Assembly (NCBI GenBank): GCA_021927905.1
Contig: BLLK01000069.1
Coordinates: 3,261,583-3,325,582, forward strand
Direction of reading: 5' to 3'
DNA from: Chaetoceros tenuissimus
Lineage: Eukaryota > Bacillariophyta > Thalassiosirophyceae > Chaetocerotales > Chaetocerotaceae
DNA: 64,000 nucleotides
Part shown: one piece after another, positions 29,970 to 40,391 of the stretch
How positions within the stretch are numbered: the first letter of the stretch is position 1
Layout: the number at the start of each line of letters is the position of its first letter
Program-made: the position numbers and the translations under genes
Notes under the pieces: generated by a model
What the model was told of the DNA's origin: nothing
The model's input: only the letters and a program-made list of their open reading frames with translations
Database searches by the model: none

Positions 29970-31622
29970 CTACCTTGAAACCCCTATGGACTCACTACAA
30001 GCATCGCGAATCTCCTCAAAGGCGCTATAACCAAAGTATTCTTCCAAATAACACTTTGCTTCGTCATCATCCGGTAAATTAGAGTCATCCTTGCACCAAA
30101 GCAATTTTTCTGCGCCTGAGGCATGAATCATTGCTGGCAACAATTCATCATCCATGTTTGGTGCAATTACAAGCTCACCAAGTTTATTCTTCCCATAATC
30201 TATTGCAAAATTTCTAGGAGAAATATCCAATATTTGACGAGGATCTTTGAATTTTGCCTCGTTGTAAAGTTCACGAAAAGATGAAACACCATTCACCCTC
30301 ATCACTAAATATAAGAACTGAATTGCACAAGCATTCATATTGTGTGCATCGTGGCACCTTGAGCTCTTGATTTCACCCTCGGTTTCATGAAATGGAGACC
30401 AAGTCTGCATAAATATCGCATTTTTCCCTCCTCCCTTTTGATTCTTTTCAGAAACCCCAAAGCGTTGTGATAGGACATCGTCATACATATTTACATGGAC
30501 ATAAGCAGGCCCATTACAAAAACGTTGACATGTGGAACCTATCGTTACAACTGTTACTGCTTCATATAACAAATCCTCAATACGTGACTTTTTATACAAT
30601 GAATTTTCAATTTTGTCACGTTTCCACGACGATAATGCAGACGCCACCATGGAAGCATTTGTACAATGTGCGACAATCACTAGATGGGGTTCATCTGAAT
30701 TTCCAAGTAAAGCATCTTTCGTCGATTCGACTGCACAATCAATCAGTTTGGCCAGTGTCTCATGACTATCCTGCTGACATTCTTCTCTATACTGACTTTC
30801 TTTGTTTATAATCAGAGATAGGACGTTGCCCAAGACATCCAAATCATCTGAAGAAACTTGACATGAAACATTTCCCATGTTTGATTCCATAGATAACATG
30901 GAATCTATTTCTAGAGCCCCGACATGCGCAAGCTTTTGAACGGTTGCTACATCCAAAGTCACTTTTGCATCTGGTAAAGTGCCCATCTGTAGTCTAGCTA
31001 ATGGTCTTCCATCCAAAATCCTAGAAGTATCCCGCACATTTTGATCTATTGGGGCACAAACAACGACAACTTCATTCTCATCATGCATCAAACCACCCTT
31101 TTCACCACAGCAAAGATTATCTTGTATGAATTTCAATGGTTCATCCATTGAGAAAAGTAAAGAGGGAGGCAGACTCAATTCTGTAGCAGAGTGTGCACTG
31201 TTTTGAAATATTTGAAAGCAGCCTTCATGATTATGATTCGAGCTACGAAGAAAGCGTTTCATTGATTTCAACCCATTTGGCACATCTGCATCGATTATAT
31301 CATCACTGAACGGTTGGTATTCTTTTGAAATCTTTGCTTGTGATGAAGCTTGAGCATAAATGCTGACCAAGTCATCGATGGTATTGGAATGTTCATCACT
31401 ATCTTTATTCACGAGTTGCAAAAGCCGAGATATGTTCCATGTAATGGGTATAACATCGTCTTCATGATCTCTATTGCTGGAAGCACATAATGCACTTGTG
31501 CTACTCGTTCCAAAGCTAGAATCCTTATAACATTGGATATGCTGTAAGCTCTGTGTCAGAACTGGAAGAAATGAATGAACCAAAGAAGGAAAGGCTAGCA
31601 ATGCCAGCAACAGTGTTTTCAT
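29970..31622 (-). CDS. Plastid-directed protein of unknown function
   Basis: Single exon, 550 residues. The N-terminus is a signal peptide (TLLLALLAFPSLVHS) followed by FLPVL, again a Phe at the predicted cleavage site as in diatom plastid pre-sequences, then a Ser/Thr-rich transit-like stretch. The body alternates beta-like strands (EVVVVCAPI, HLVIVAHCTNASMVASALSSW, AVTVVTIGSTC) and helices, suggesting a Rossmann or alpha/beta-hydrolase-like fold. However, I see no G-x-S-x-G or nucleotide-binding loop. Family not recognised. Confidence 0.7.
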   Translation of the reverse strand: MKTLLLALLAFPSLVHSFLPVLTQSLQHIQCYKDSSFGTSSTSALCASSNRDHEDDVIPITWNISRLLQLVNKDSDEHSNTIDDLVSIYAQASSQAKISKEYQPFSDDIIDADVPNGLKSMKRFLRSSNHNHEGCFQIFQNSAHSATELSLPPSLLFSMDEPLKFIQDNLCCGEKGGLMHDENEVVVVCAPIDQNVRDTSRILDGRPLARLQMGTLPDAKVTLDVATVQKLAHVGALEIDSMLSMESNMGNVSCQVSSDDLDVLGNVLSLIINKESQYREECQQDSHETLAKLIDCAVESTKDALLGNSDEPHLVIVAHCTNASMVASALSSWKRDKIENSLYKKSRIEDLLYEAVTVVTIGSTCQRFCNGPAYVHVNMYDDVLSQRFGVSEKNQKGGGKNAIFMQTWSPFHETEGEIKSSRCHDAHNMNACAIQFLYLVMRVNGVSSFRELYNEAKFKDPRQILDISPRNFAIDYGKNKLGELVIAPNMDDELLPAMIHASGAEKLLWCKDDSNLPDDDEAKCYLEEYFGYSAFEEIRDACSESIGVSR

Positions 31623-32124
31623 TCTTTATTCACGATTATAGGGGTCGGTCTATTCAGCATTCGTTCTATTGGAAGTTATAGTCTTTCCAGAAAGCACAAA
31701 TTACAAATAGATGGACCTAATTTTTTGTGTTCTCTGTGTGTTGGCTGTTCATGTTTTGTTGTGTGACTGTGAGTAAATTGTTCGGCAGGTAAAGTACGTA
31801 CTTCTAGTACGTACACCAACATTTAAAAATTGACATCTTGGAAATTTGTCATATAAGAACAAAATAGGTACTGACATCGGCTCTTCTCCTCTTTGCGCCC
31901 ACACACCACACACACACTCATGATCTCATTCAATAACAAGTGAAACGAAGTAAGGCATCTATTTACTTGTACAACAGCACACCACATTGTAATAAATTCA
32001 TACCTATAACTCGAACAGGCGAGTAACAACTTCAATATTTCAGGATCTAGGCTCCCCTCTCAGGTAGCCTCATATATCATATTTCCAACAAGTAGTACTC
32101 TTCCCTCTCAACAGTCTCTTAAAT
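31623..32124. promoter_or_regulatory. Divergent promoter region with paired GTACGTAC palindromes
   Basis: 502 bp between the plastid protein (minus) and the phosducin-like gene (plus). AAGTACGTACTT (31792-31803) is a perfect 12-bp palindrome, followed 3 bp later by another GTACGTAC (31807-31814). The pair may be a regulatory site serving both genes. Confidence 0.45.
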
Positions 32125-32967
32125 ATGGAGGGACGTGGAGTGACAAACTATTCTTCAAATCCTTCTCATGGATACACCACGAAAACCACTGAATTCGATG
32201 ATGAACTCATGAAACGAAAGATAATTACGTTTGAACAAGCCATGCTGGCAAAAGGCTGTAGTGCAGAAGAAGCGAAACGATTAGTCAAACTGAAACAGCA
32301 ACAAGAGGCATCTAAAAATCAGACTTCAATATCATCATCCTTGACAGGTACAAAAAAGAATTCTACACAAGAGAAAGAGTCAGAAGCAATAGACGAATTC
32401 AGATCGAGAAGACTTTTGCAATTACAACATGGAAATGTGATTCCTATATCACGGCCTGAATGGAACAAGGAAGTAAATGATGCTAGTCATTCGCAATGGG
32501 TTGTAATTTTACTCACTTGCAATGCATCTGCACCAAATATGAATCCATATCATCATGAAATATGTCTCAAAATAGAACAGGATATAGTGCCTTGTCTAGC
32601 ATCAAAATATAGTGAAGTAAAATGGGTGCGAATACCGAGTAAAAGTGCGATTGAAAATTGGCCAGATGATAATTTACCAACGATATTTTGCTATCGACAT
32701 GGGCAATTAAAGAAGCAACTAGTTGGTTTAGAGGAGTTTGGTGCAATCAATGTTGATTCTTTAGATTATAAATTGGGAAAATTGGGTGTTGTAGAATCAG
32801 ATATTGAGATTGATCCTGATTGTTTGGAGAAGCAAAACAATGTGCATAATGGGACAAATATGGAAACGTCAACTTATGGTAGAAGCAAATTTCAGGGTGG
32901 AATGGCCACTTTTGCTACTTCCAACGATAACGATGATGATCTAAGCGACTATGATGATGTAGACTGA
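32125..32967 (+). CDS. Phosducin-like protein, PhLP2/3 type
   Basis: Single exon, 280 residues. The N-terminal helical part is followed by a thioredoxin-like domain. LLQLQHGNVIPISRPEWNKEV, WVVILLTCNASAPNM, VKWVRIPSKSAIENWPDDNL and PTIFCYRHGQLKKQLVG match the PDCL2/3 (yeast Plp2) pattern. The acidic tail DNDDDLSDYDDVD is also typical. These proteins assist the CCT chaperonin in folding actin, tubulin and cell-cycle proteins in the cytosol. No thioredoxin CxxC is present, as usual for the family. Confidence 0.88.
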   Translation: MEGRGVTNYSSNPSHGYTTKTTEFDDELMKRKIITFEQAMLAKGCSAEEAKRLVKLKQQQEASKNQTSISSSLTGTKKNSTQEKESEAIDEFRSRRLLQLQHGNVIPISRPEWNKEVNDASHSQWVVILLTCNASAPNMNPYHHEICLKIEQDIVPCLASKYSEVKWVRIPSKSAIENWPDDNLPTIFCYRHGQLKKQLVGLEEFGAINVDSLDYKLGKLGVVESDIEIDPDCLEKQNNVHNGTNMETSTYGRSKFQGGMATFATSNDNDDDLSDYDDVD

Positions 32968-33914
32968 TGATTAGGAGAAGAGATTTTGTATATATTGCTA
33001 GCAAACATAGAACATGTTATGGATATATTGAGTTGATCCAAGCTTTGACTTCACTAAACATCGGGTATTTAGGAGGAATTTGATGATTTGATTCAGTAAT
33101 CATTGCTTTGAATTATGAATTCATGCTTGCTTTTCAATAATGATATTGTAATCAATAACGTTTAATCAAATTCAGAAAAACGTACCTTACACCAGCACTA
33201 CGTGATTGGTGGAAGGAATGACTCAATGTTTACATGACTTTTATAAATATTTTCACGTATTCACTGATGACCTATAGGGGTTCGTTCATTAGAATTCAAT
33301 TGACTTCATTTTTATGAAAAACGAAGAAACTCCAAGATTCTAATCATACAGATCCAAGTGGAACAGATTCTGACGTCATCAAATCCTAAATGGTATGACT
33401 CATTTGAATACCTTTGTGTAGTACATGGCGTAGGAGATAGAGATTCATTATTTCTCATGCTTTCACATTTCTACTAACTAATTGAGTCGAGTCATCTGTA
33501 TGATGAATGATGCAGTTTCAATGCCATAGAAAAGGGTGTCAGAAATAAATGAGAACTTAGACCCTTCATGAGTGTCAAAACCCCAACCCGTCGGTGTTAG
33601 AACAAGTTGGATCAATTTCGAAGGTGTCGGAGTTTCTTCGAGATGGACTTCAATTGCTTCTTGACTAGCAGCAGCCGCATTAATTGTAAATAATTGAAGA
33701 GGAACAAGAAGCCCCCTGAACTCTTCCATAGAGCATCAAAGCAGCGACATTCAATCAATAGAAGTGACGCAGAGGAAGAGTGATAAGTGTGCATCGGTTG
33801 AGAGAACACAAGAATTATAAATTCACAAAACAAAAATAATAACACATCAAATAGACTACAACTTCTTCCAGCCGAGATATATATTACAAACAACAACATA
33901 GACGCCAATAATAA
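32968..33914. other. 947-bp intergenic with a perfect CRE palindrome
   Basis: TGACGTCA at 33371-33378 is a full CRE/bZIP site. Half-sites of this type (TGACGT/ACGTCA) are the CO2/cAMP-responsive elements described in the Phaeodactylum tricornutum PtCA1 promoter. An 83-codon minus-strand frame (33478-33729) is too weak to call. Nothing else seen. Confidence 0.5.
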
Positions 33915-35455
33915 ATGACAGGAAATATGTCAGAACAACGAAAAACACAGAATATAACATATACTGCGGGTGATGGGCCTTTAGTACGAATTCGGAACCC
34001 TACCAAGGAAGATGTATTATGTGGCAGAGGCGGCGGCATCAATGCCCACGAGGGAAATGTAGCATTTAGACAAATGGTACATGAACAGAAAGAGAGGTAC
34101 AACGTGGCCGCTAACAAGCAGGAGAAGGCAGAGATTTCACAACAGATTGTAGACCAGATCAAAGAGAAGGGCGGTCGCTTCTTGCAAAAAGATGACTCTC
34201 GTGGCTACTCCTCCAGTGGTTCTTTTTGGGTAGAGATTGACAATATGAAAGCTATAGCCAAAACTTCCCAGGCACTTCGGGAAGGCGCTCCTAGTATCCG
34301 CGCAAAGGCAGCTAGGTCAACTACTAGCGGAAAGAAAAATACCGGAAAGCGGTCTAGGAAAAGTACTTCTTCTAAACAAGCTTCTGCTAAGCGAGCTAGG
34401 TCGAGATCAAGGTCCAGATCGAATTCTCCTCACATCAATTCTATTGAAAAGCAGCAAGAAGAGAAGGAGGACAATGTAATTCATCCTCTGATTAGAGGCT
34501 ACCACGACGGTATTCATAGAGGCAAGCAGCTGATTCCAGTTGCGCAGAGACAAGCTCAAGAATTATGCAATGAAACAAATACCGATGGACCTGAGCGGGA
34601 ACCGACACCTTACCCTGAGAATGCACCTACTCCACCTCCGCAAGACATTTTCGGAATACAGGGTCCGTCGAGTACTACAATTACTCCTATCTTTTCATCG
34701 CCCCAGTCATATGCATCTATTGAACACATGGACCATTACAACCTACCTTTGTTGAGTCCACCTCTATCCACTTCCTCTAGAACGAAGGTGATGATGCCTG
34801 AACCTCTCAAGATTATGGATCCATCTTCTTCCCTATTTACAGATGATACAAAACCAGATATCACATGTGCCCGTTCTCATTCTCTTGCTCTCTCTGAAGT
34901 GAGTGAACACGAAGCGTTTGTAGGAAACGAAGCATTTTCGGATCCATTTGCAAATGAAGAAAAGATGCTCAAAACACTACCGCAACAAATTCAACCACCA
35001 GCTGTTGAATTGGACAGGGAAAGTTCCAATCCTAGTGTTTCATCCATCAATCGAGTACTCCGAAACAAGAGTTCAGATACTACCTTTTCCCGAAAACACA
35101 AATCTGGAGATGAAGGCTCGAGTGGAAAGTCTCGAAGTGAGAAACAGAAAATTCAAACTTTGAGGTAAGTCCATTTTCCCATTCCATAATTGCATGCTTT
35201 CCATTACAACGCAACATATTCACAAGAACTCAGTAATAATCTTTTACATTTGGTATAAACAGGTCATTCATGTCCGAACTAAGTGACATCCCCAACGAGA
35301 CTAATTCTGACTCCGATGACGAGGAATTTCATGAAGGCCTCAAGAAAATTTACGATGCTACCCATCCTAGCATTGCAAGTCCAAAAGGAGGAGACACTCT
35401 TCCTACTCATCTCATCCCTACAAAATATTTGTATGGAGCAACTCCTATTGCATAA
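33915..35455 (+). CDS. DUF6824-domain protein (diatom-expanded family)
   Basis: Two exons, 33915-35164 and 35263-35455. Intron 35165-35262 splits an Arg codon, giving KIQTLRSFMSELSDIP. 480 residues. Residues about 28-110 (PTKEDVLCGRGGGINAHEGN through SSGSFWVEI) are the DUF6824 domain, found in many diatom proteins. A basic, serine-arginine stretch (KRARSRSRSRSNSPH) follows and could be a nuclear localisation signal. The rest is low-complexity Pro/Ser with acidic patches. A nuclear or DNA-related role is inferred, not shown. Confidence 0.85.
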
Positions 35456-35904
35456 AGAATATCAGAAAAAATAGAAACATGTATTGAATTTCATAAGTAA
35501 CCACTGCCTTTTTCTTTATTCGATATTAGTTCGAATGTTGAATACTGTACACTGAATCAAAGAAAAAAGCACTAGGTTTGTATATTTAGTAAACTAGGTT
35601 CCAGTTTTGAAACAGCAATTTTGTCTTTTTTTAATATTGAGCAATATTTATAGAGCGAATTATCATGATCGGCGATCTCATTATCGACAACTCTTCACTC
35701 TTTAAAATAAAGATGGATTTCAATCTTTTCAACATTTATTTTTATACTTCATTAAATAACCCTTTGCTAGCTAGTAAGCTTTGCTTTGTAGTGCACTCAG
35801 ATTAGCTATCTCAATCATTTCTGGCCCTCTGTCACCATTCTCTTCACTTATGTAATTATTGAAATACAGTAGACGATCAAGTTTCTTGAGAAAACAACCA
35901 ATCT
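35456..35904. other. Convergent intergenic; nothing seen
   Basis: 449 bp of AT-rich 3' flanking sequence between the DUF6824 gene and the small membrane protein gene. No frames or motifs of note. Confidence 0.4.
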
Positions 35905-36327
35905 TTATGCATTCTTAGCCTTCTTTCCCCTCTTGGAAGCAGCCTTCTTCTTGTCTTGGTCCTTCTTGGCCTTGATCAAATCACTCATTTTAATTTCTTC
36001 TTCTATAATAACTTCCTGATTAATTACAATTTCTTTCCCAATAAAAACTTGAATGATTCTACCAATTGCATAAAGTGCAAAGATCCCAATAAGTAACGAT
36101 CCTAGATTTGCAACAAGCTGAATCATTCGAGCTTCTTTTGAGTCTCCCCCTTCTTGATCTTTCAAAGCATCTGCAATGGCATGAATGAAGGAATTATTTC
36201 CTAATTTCAGTAAGAATAGAGTAAGTCTTCCCAATATCGTTGTCTGTTGCCATTCTGTATGAGATCCATGCATGGTTTTCTCTTCGGCTTTTTGAAGATA
36301 GTCAAGAAATTCCGGATGTTCCACCAT
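35905..36327 (-). CDS. Small single-pass membrane protein, unknown
   Basis: 140 residues from the ATG at 36327; the in-frame codon at 36495 is GTG, so the longer reading is not used. One TM (LGSLLIGIFALYAIGRIIQVFI) follows an amphipathic N-terminal half. A Lys-rich C-terminal tail (KKKAASKRGKKAKNA) would lie in the cytosol and could act as an ER-retrieval or nucleic-acid contact. Family not recognised. Confidence 0.6.
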   Translation of the reverse strand: MVEHPEFLDYLQKAEEKTMHGSHTEWQQTTILGRLTLFLLKLGNNSFIHAIADALKDQEGGDSKEARMIQLVANLGSLLIGIFALYAIGRIIQVFIGKEIVINQEVIIEEEIKMSDLIKAKKDQDKKKAASKRGKKAKNA

Positions 36328-36960
36328 ATTGCTGTTTATATATTTAATGTATTGTATTTTCTTGCAAGCTATAGTTGAATTTAAGTCTAGTTGGAGATTC
36401 ACGATGAAACTAAATGTTCTATGGAGAGAATGAAGACTTGAAAGCTTGGATGAGAGGATTGAGTGAAGGGGGTGTGAATCTCTCGATGCGAACACTGAAT
36501 CTCCGCGCGCAAAATTCGCACGAAAATTTTAGCTGGCTAGCTTCCTTGTTGATTCTACCGTTATTTTATAGTAACCGTATTCCATATATTCACAAAAACG
36601 ATCAAAATTACTTATCCAAGTAATGTCTGCATGTAATTTTCTATCAATTGCAATTTCTTTCATCGGCTTGAGCATTACAATTATTATCATCAACGATTGC
36701 TAATGAAAGTGATCGCCCAGCTGTAGAATTCAGTTTTCCTATGGCGAGTAGCTGTTGTATAGTTCGGATCTGAAATGACTATTGATCGGATTTCCGTTCC
36801 AGTTTCAGCTGAATAATTTTTATCTCCTCGCAAAAGAGTAGGAAAATGCTATGAAAAAAGAAACAAATCCTGATTTCACATAAACAAGTTTTACTTCAAT
36901 GATAAATCGTTAATAAATAATACGTACAACGAGAATATTGTCACCTAGGAGTATTTTTTA
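36328..36960. other. Intergenic with dispersed repeat copy 2
   Basis: 633 bp. Positions 36553-36616 match the repeat at 28071-28140. A GCGCGC tract lies at about 36505-36510. Otherwise AT-rich and without genes. It contains the promoter of the small membrane protein gene. Confidence 0.5.
36553..36616. repeat. Dispersed intergenic repeat, copy 2 (CNGTTA pair)
   Basis: TTCTACCGTTATTTTATAG, then TAACCGTATTCCATA, then CACAAAAACGATCAAAATTAC, in the same order as 28071-28140 with small indels. Here the paired CCGTTA/TAACCG sites are 8 bp apart. Confidence 0.6.
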
Positions 36961-38052
36961 TTATGATCCAGTATCTCTGTCCACCAACGGAGGTAAATCG
37001 CTGTAGTCCTCTTCCTCCTCTAATTTTTGTCTCAATGATCCAGTATTTTCACTGTAGTCCCCTACTAAATTCTTTATACGATCCATCGTGATTTCTTTCT
37101 GGACAAATTCTGGTATGTTCGAAGTACATTCTCCTCTATGCTCCCATTTCCAATCAAGCTTTTGATGCTCTTTGCAGCAATATTTTACGATTCCACATCC
37201 TGTACATTTCCTTAATTGAAACTCTTGTTCCTCACGTCCATTCGGTGTTTTGCATGCCCAATAGCAACATTGATTAGCTCCCTTATTTTTCAGAAACTCA
37301 TTATTCTCGCTTAAAAAGCGATTGTTAATTTCGCGTTCATCAAACTTTTTTGCTTTCATGTATTCATGCCATTTAGCAAGATATTCTGGATGATCAGTGT
37401 CTCCTCCATATTGAGAGCGCAAGTCGTCCGTCTCAAGTTGTAGGAGTAATAGCTGTTCAGAAATACATTCCTGCCATTTATCTGCCATTTCATTGATGCT
37501 TGGAGCGCCACCCGGTCTTAATAGCAACCGCGCTCTTTCGTCATTGACTTCGTCTCTCAGAGAATCATAATTTACTTCACACAAGTGGCAGCAAATCATC
37601 AAATGAGCCCTACAATACTGTACACCATTGATAACAAAAGCATTACATATTGTTCTCGCCATATCCTTCATTTCGGAATTCATTTCGGAAGAATGTAACT
37701 TTTTGATGCCGATGCTCATTTTGAGCGACTTGTTGGTTCCATTTTCTACTACACGTTGTACCGCCGGTTCTTGTTGGACAATCTCCAAATCTTCCTCAGA
37801 GCAATTTTCCTTCCGAGCCTCTGGAAAATCTTCAAAGTACCACGGGCCAGACCATAAACCTGGGCGAATCATGAAGAACCCATTCGAAAGACACCAACCA
37901 ATATCTTTTCCCTCGACATCACCATCTGGTCTATAAAATTCTACCTGTTGAAAGTGCCAGTCCTCTTCATAGTTACAGCCCATTTTGTTATTATATTTTC
38001 CTCCAAGGCCCCAGCCACCATAATCATATTCGCTGTATCGATATTCTTCCAT
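36961..38052 (-). CDS. MYND zinc-finger protein
   Basis: Single exon, 363 residues. Near residues 260-308 the MYND pattern is complete: CCYWAC, then CTGCGIVKYC, then CCKEHQKLDWKWEHRGEC. MYND fingers bind proline-rich partners. The N-terminal part has tryptophan-rich segments (WSGPWYFEDFPE) and a possible second Cys/His group (CRAHLMICCHLC), but I recognise no SET or other enzyme domain. Many protist MYND proteins are uncharacterised. Nuclear or cytosolic. Confidence 0.85.
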   Translation of the reverse strand: MEEYRYSEYDYGGWGLGGKYNNKMGCNYEEDWHFQQVEFYRPDGDVEGKDIGWCLSNGFFMIRPGLWSGPWYFEDFPEARKENCSEEDLEIVQQEPAVQRVVENGTNKSLKMSIGIKKLHSSEMNSEMKDMARTICNAFVINGVQYCRAHLMICCHLCEVNYDSLRDEVNDERARLLLRPGGAPSINEMADKWQECISEQLLLLQLETDDLRSQYGGDTDHPEYLAKWHEYMKAKKFDEREINNRFLSENNEFLKNKGANQCCYWACKTPNGREEQEFQLRKCTGCGIVKYCCKEHQKLDWKWEHRGECTSNIPEFVQKEITMDRIKNLVGDYSENTGSLRQKLEEEEDYSDLPPLVDRDTGS

Positions 38053-38537
38053 GATGATGAGTGTGTAGAACTCTCTGTTTTTCTTGAAAAGATACTGCCT
38101 ACGATTATGTTTTTACTGCAAAACAAGTTTTCGTTTCTTCTCAGTAATTCTCAGGTACCGTACGTGTAATTAGTTTGAAAAGGCAGAACTACATTTGACA
38201 TTCAAGTACTCATGTGCCTCATTCATAGAAACGTCATTGGGATTCTCTTTTTGCGCGGGAAAGCAAGATTTTAGCATTTTTATCACAGAATGCCATTATT
38301 GACCGAATAAAGGTCTCACATTCTACGTACCTTATTTTGAAGATGAAAAAAAAAGATGATAAAAAAGTGACGAGTGACGAGCGACTCTCCCCTCCACACA
38401 TGAAAAGAAAAGGCTTATATCAATATTGTAGATAGACTAGAATTGAAGAAATCTTCAATCAGTTTGAAAAGGCATTGGTTGTATTGTTTCCCTATTCTTT
38501 CTACACGAAGAATGGTACCGACATACGAAATATCATC
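38053..38537. other. Divergent intergenic with 34-bp repeat
   Basis: 485 bp between the MYND gene (minus) and the sulfotransferase (plus). It contains the first copy of the exact 34-bp repeat (38229-38262). No gene. Confidence 0.5.
38229..38262 (+). promoter_or_regulatory. 34-bp repeat copy 1: ACGTCA + E2F site
   Basis: Identical over 34 bp to 40392-40425. It contains ACGTCA (38231-38236; bZIP/CRE half-site) and GCGGGAAA (38255-38262), the reverse complement of the E2F/DP consensus TTTCCCGC. Weaker similarity continues about 60 bp downstream. It lies about 280 bp before the sulfotransferase ATG. Confidence 0.65.
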
Positions 38538-39926
38538 ATGAGAAGGATACACTATGCCATTGCTATTTGCATCATCCTTGTTTGGGCTTGCTGCTTGTTT
38601 CACCACATTACAAATGAATACACACGCCTTTCATTTGAGAAGGAAACTTTGTTTCAAATAAATGATGACAATTCTCATCTGGTGAATGATGCTAATGAGG
38701 AACACGTTCAAAAAGGTGACACTAGACAAAGTCGTGGGGATAAAACAGACGATGCACTTGTTTATAAAGCTACTACAAAAGCTGGTATTTCCAAAATAGC
38801 AAATAATTCACATGTTGACATCGGCAACACAGAGCAAATGAAGGAGACATACACTAAAATTCATGCCGTGGTCCATATGGGGCCACATAAAACTGGTACA
38901 TCTTCCATTCAAGATGCAAGCAAAAAGTTCCAAAATGAACTACGAAAGGATGGATATGAAATGCCATGGGCAATAGCGATAGAAGATCCAATAGTTAGCA
39001 ATAGAAAACCAAATGCATGGATTAGACAAGCGCACAATCAAGTACGTTTTGCTAAATGCTTTATACCTGAAACTTTTGCAAACAAGTTCTCATGCATTGA
39101 AGACCTCCTTTCAGCTGGACAAGAAATTGCAAAGAAACGAAAAAATGTTTTAATATCGACAGAATTCTTCGATGAAATTGATGCAACAGGCATTGACAAA
39201 TTGACGACTTATCTTTCGCGATGGGATGAAGTAAAGATAGTCATTTACTATCGTCACTTTTATTCATGGATATATTCATATTACAATCAGATGGGAAAGG
39301 GTCAAAAACTACGAGATCAAAATTTTGCAGATTTTATTCAAAACAATACTCTTTTTGCTAAACATACGAATACAGCTTATACTGCACCATTGATCAAACG
39401 ACTGAAAGCTTCTGGTATTCGAGATGACGATATCATCATCATCAATATGCATGACAAGAGCTTAGGTGGACCAGTAGAATCGTTCTATTGTCATGATACC
39501 ATCAAAACACCAAACACTTGTGAAGCTGTTCGGAATGAAAAAGAAATTGCTTTGAATGGCAGCATTAGTCTTGACGAAATCCACTTGACATACGCAGCGA
39601 TTGAAGCTGGTTTGTACAAATTTAAGGGGAAGATGATTCCACAAGCAGTTTTCAAGAGAGTACGAACCAAGATATCTTCATCAAACATACAACTCAAGCG
39701 AAAATGTATTGCTAATGATGACGCTATTGTAAATATGCTTTGGGAAAAATCTCTTGAATACAAAGATGAGCTCTTTCCCTCTCATGATACTATTAAGCAT
39801 TCACGTTTAGAGGAAGAGAATATGAGATTGGACTTTGATAAGAGTTTTGAGAAAGCGTTTTGTTGGGTTGATAAAGGGGATGCTCTGAGTCAAGATTCAT
39901 GGAAAGAATTTTTCAAGAATTTATAG
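38538..39926 (+). CDS. Golgi-type sulfotransferase-like protein
   Basis: 462 residues from the ATG at 38538, just before a TM anchor (YAIAICIILVWACCLFHHI), giving a type II membrane topology. A stem of about 90 residues is followed by HMGPHKTGTSSIQ, which fits the PAPS 5'-phosphosulfate loop. VKIVIYYRHFYSWIYSYYNQ supplies the Arg and Ser of the 3'-phosphate site. This is the pattern of carbohydrate sulfotransferases. Role: sulfation of secreted polysaccharide or glycoprotein. A C-terminal Cys-containing stretch (FYCHDTIKTPNTC) may be disulfide-linked. Confidence 0.8.
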   Translation: MRRIHYAIAICIILVWACCLFHHITNEYTRLSFEKETLFQINDDNSHLVNDANEEHVQKGDTRQSRGDKTDDALVYKATTKAGISKIANNSHVDIGNTEQMKETYTKIHAVVHMGPHKTGTSSIQDASKKFQNELRKDGYEMPWAIAIEDPIVSNRKPNAWIRQAHNQVRFAKCFIPETFANKFSCIEDLLSAGQEIAKKRKNVLISTEFFDEIDATGIDKLTTYLSRWDEVKIVIYYRHFYSWIYSYYNQMGKGQKLRDQNFADFIQNNTLFAKHTNTAYTAPLIKRLKASGIRDDDIIIINMHDKSLGGPVESFYCHDTIKTPNTCEAVRNEKEIALNGSISLDEIHLTYAAIEAGLYKFKGKMIPQAVFKRVRTKISSSNIQLKRKCIANDDAIVNMLWEKSLEYKDELFPSHDTIKHSRLEEENMRLDFDKSFEKAFCWVDKGDALSQDSWKEFFKNL

Positions 39927-40287
39927 TTGACAAACCATTCGATAAGTTCAAAACTGATAACTATATCAACATCGAATGGATGTTTTCTACTTCATGAGGA
40001 AGTACAAATCTTATCTATAGCAAACTCTCGACACACTAGTATTCATGGATTGTGTCATGGAGATAACGTTATTGATTGTAAAGATTACAATTTCACAATG
40101 TAACATGGCTATATACGCAAAACCCAGAAGAAGAAGCTGATAAGACTAATTTCGATGGTATCAAAGTCGATAGAAGCATTTCTTGATGTTTGTTAGATTG
40201 GTAAAAAGAAAATTACATATTTCTTCTCCTAAATTACCTCACATTACCAAACATCAAAATAAAATGAAAACAATGAAACCACCTCAT

Positions 40288-40350
40288 TGATTTGTAGAAA
40301 GTATCGACAGTATATTGGAGATACTGATTCATAATGTAACTTATTGACTA
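40288..40350 (+). repeat. 3'-flank repeat, copy 1
   Basis: Shares TAGAAAGTATCGACA, GATACTG and TAATGTA in the same order with 42882-42948, about three quarters identical by eye. It lies 3' of the sulfotransferase gene. Confidence 0.6.
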
Positions 40351-40391
40351 ATACATCTTCAAGTTAAAATTTTAATTAAACAGGCAACCTA

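Noticed and set aside
33478-33729. 83-codon minus-strand frame
   Set aside because: No domain, no flanking support, and it lies in a probable promoter region.
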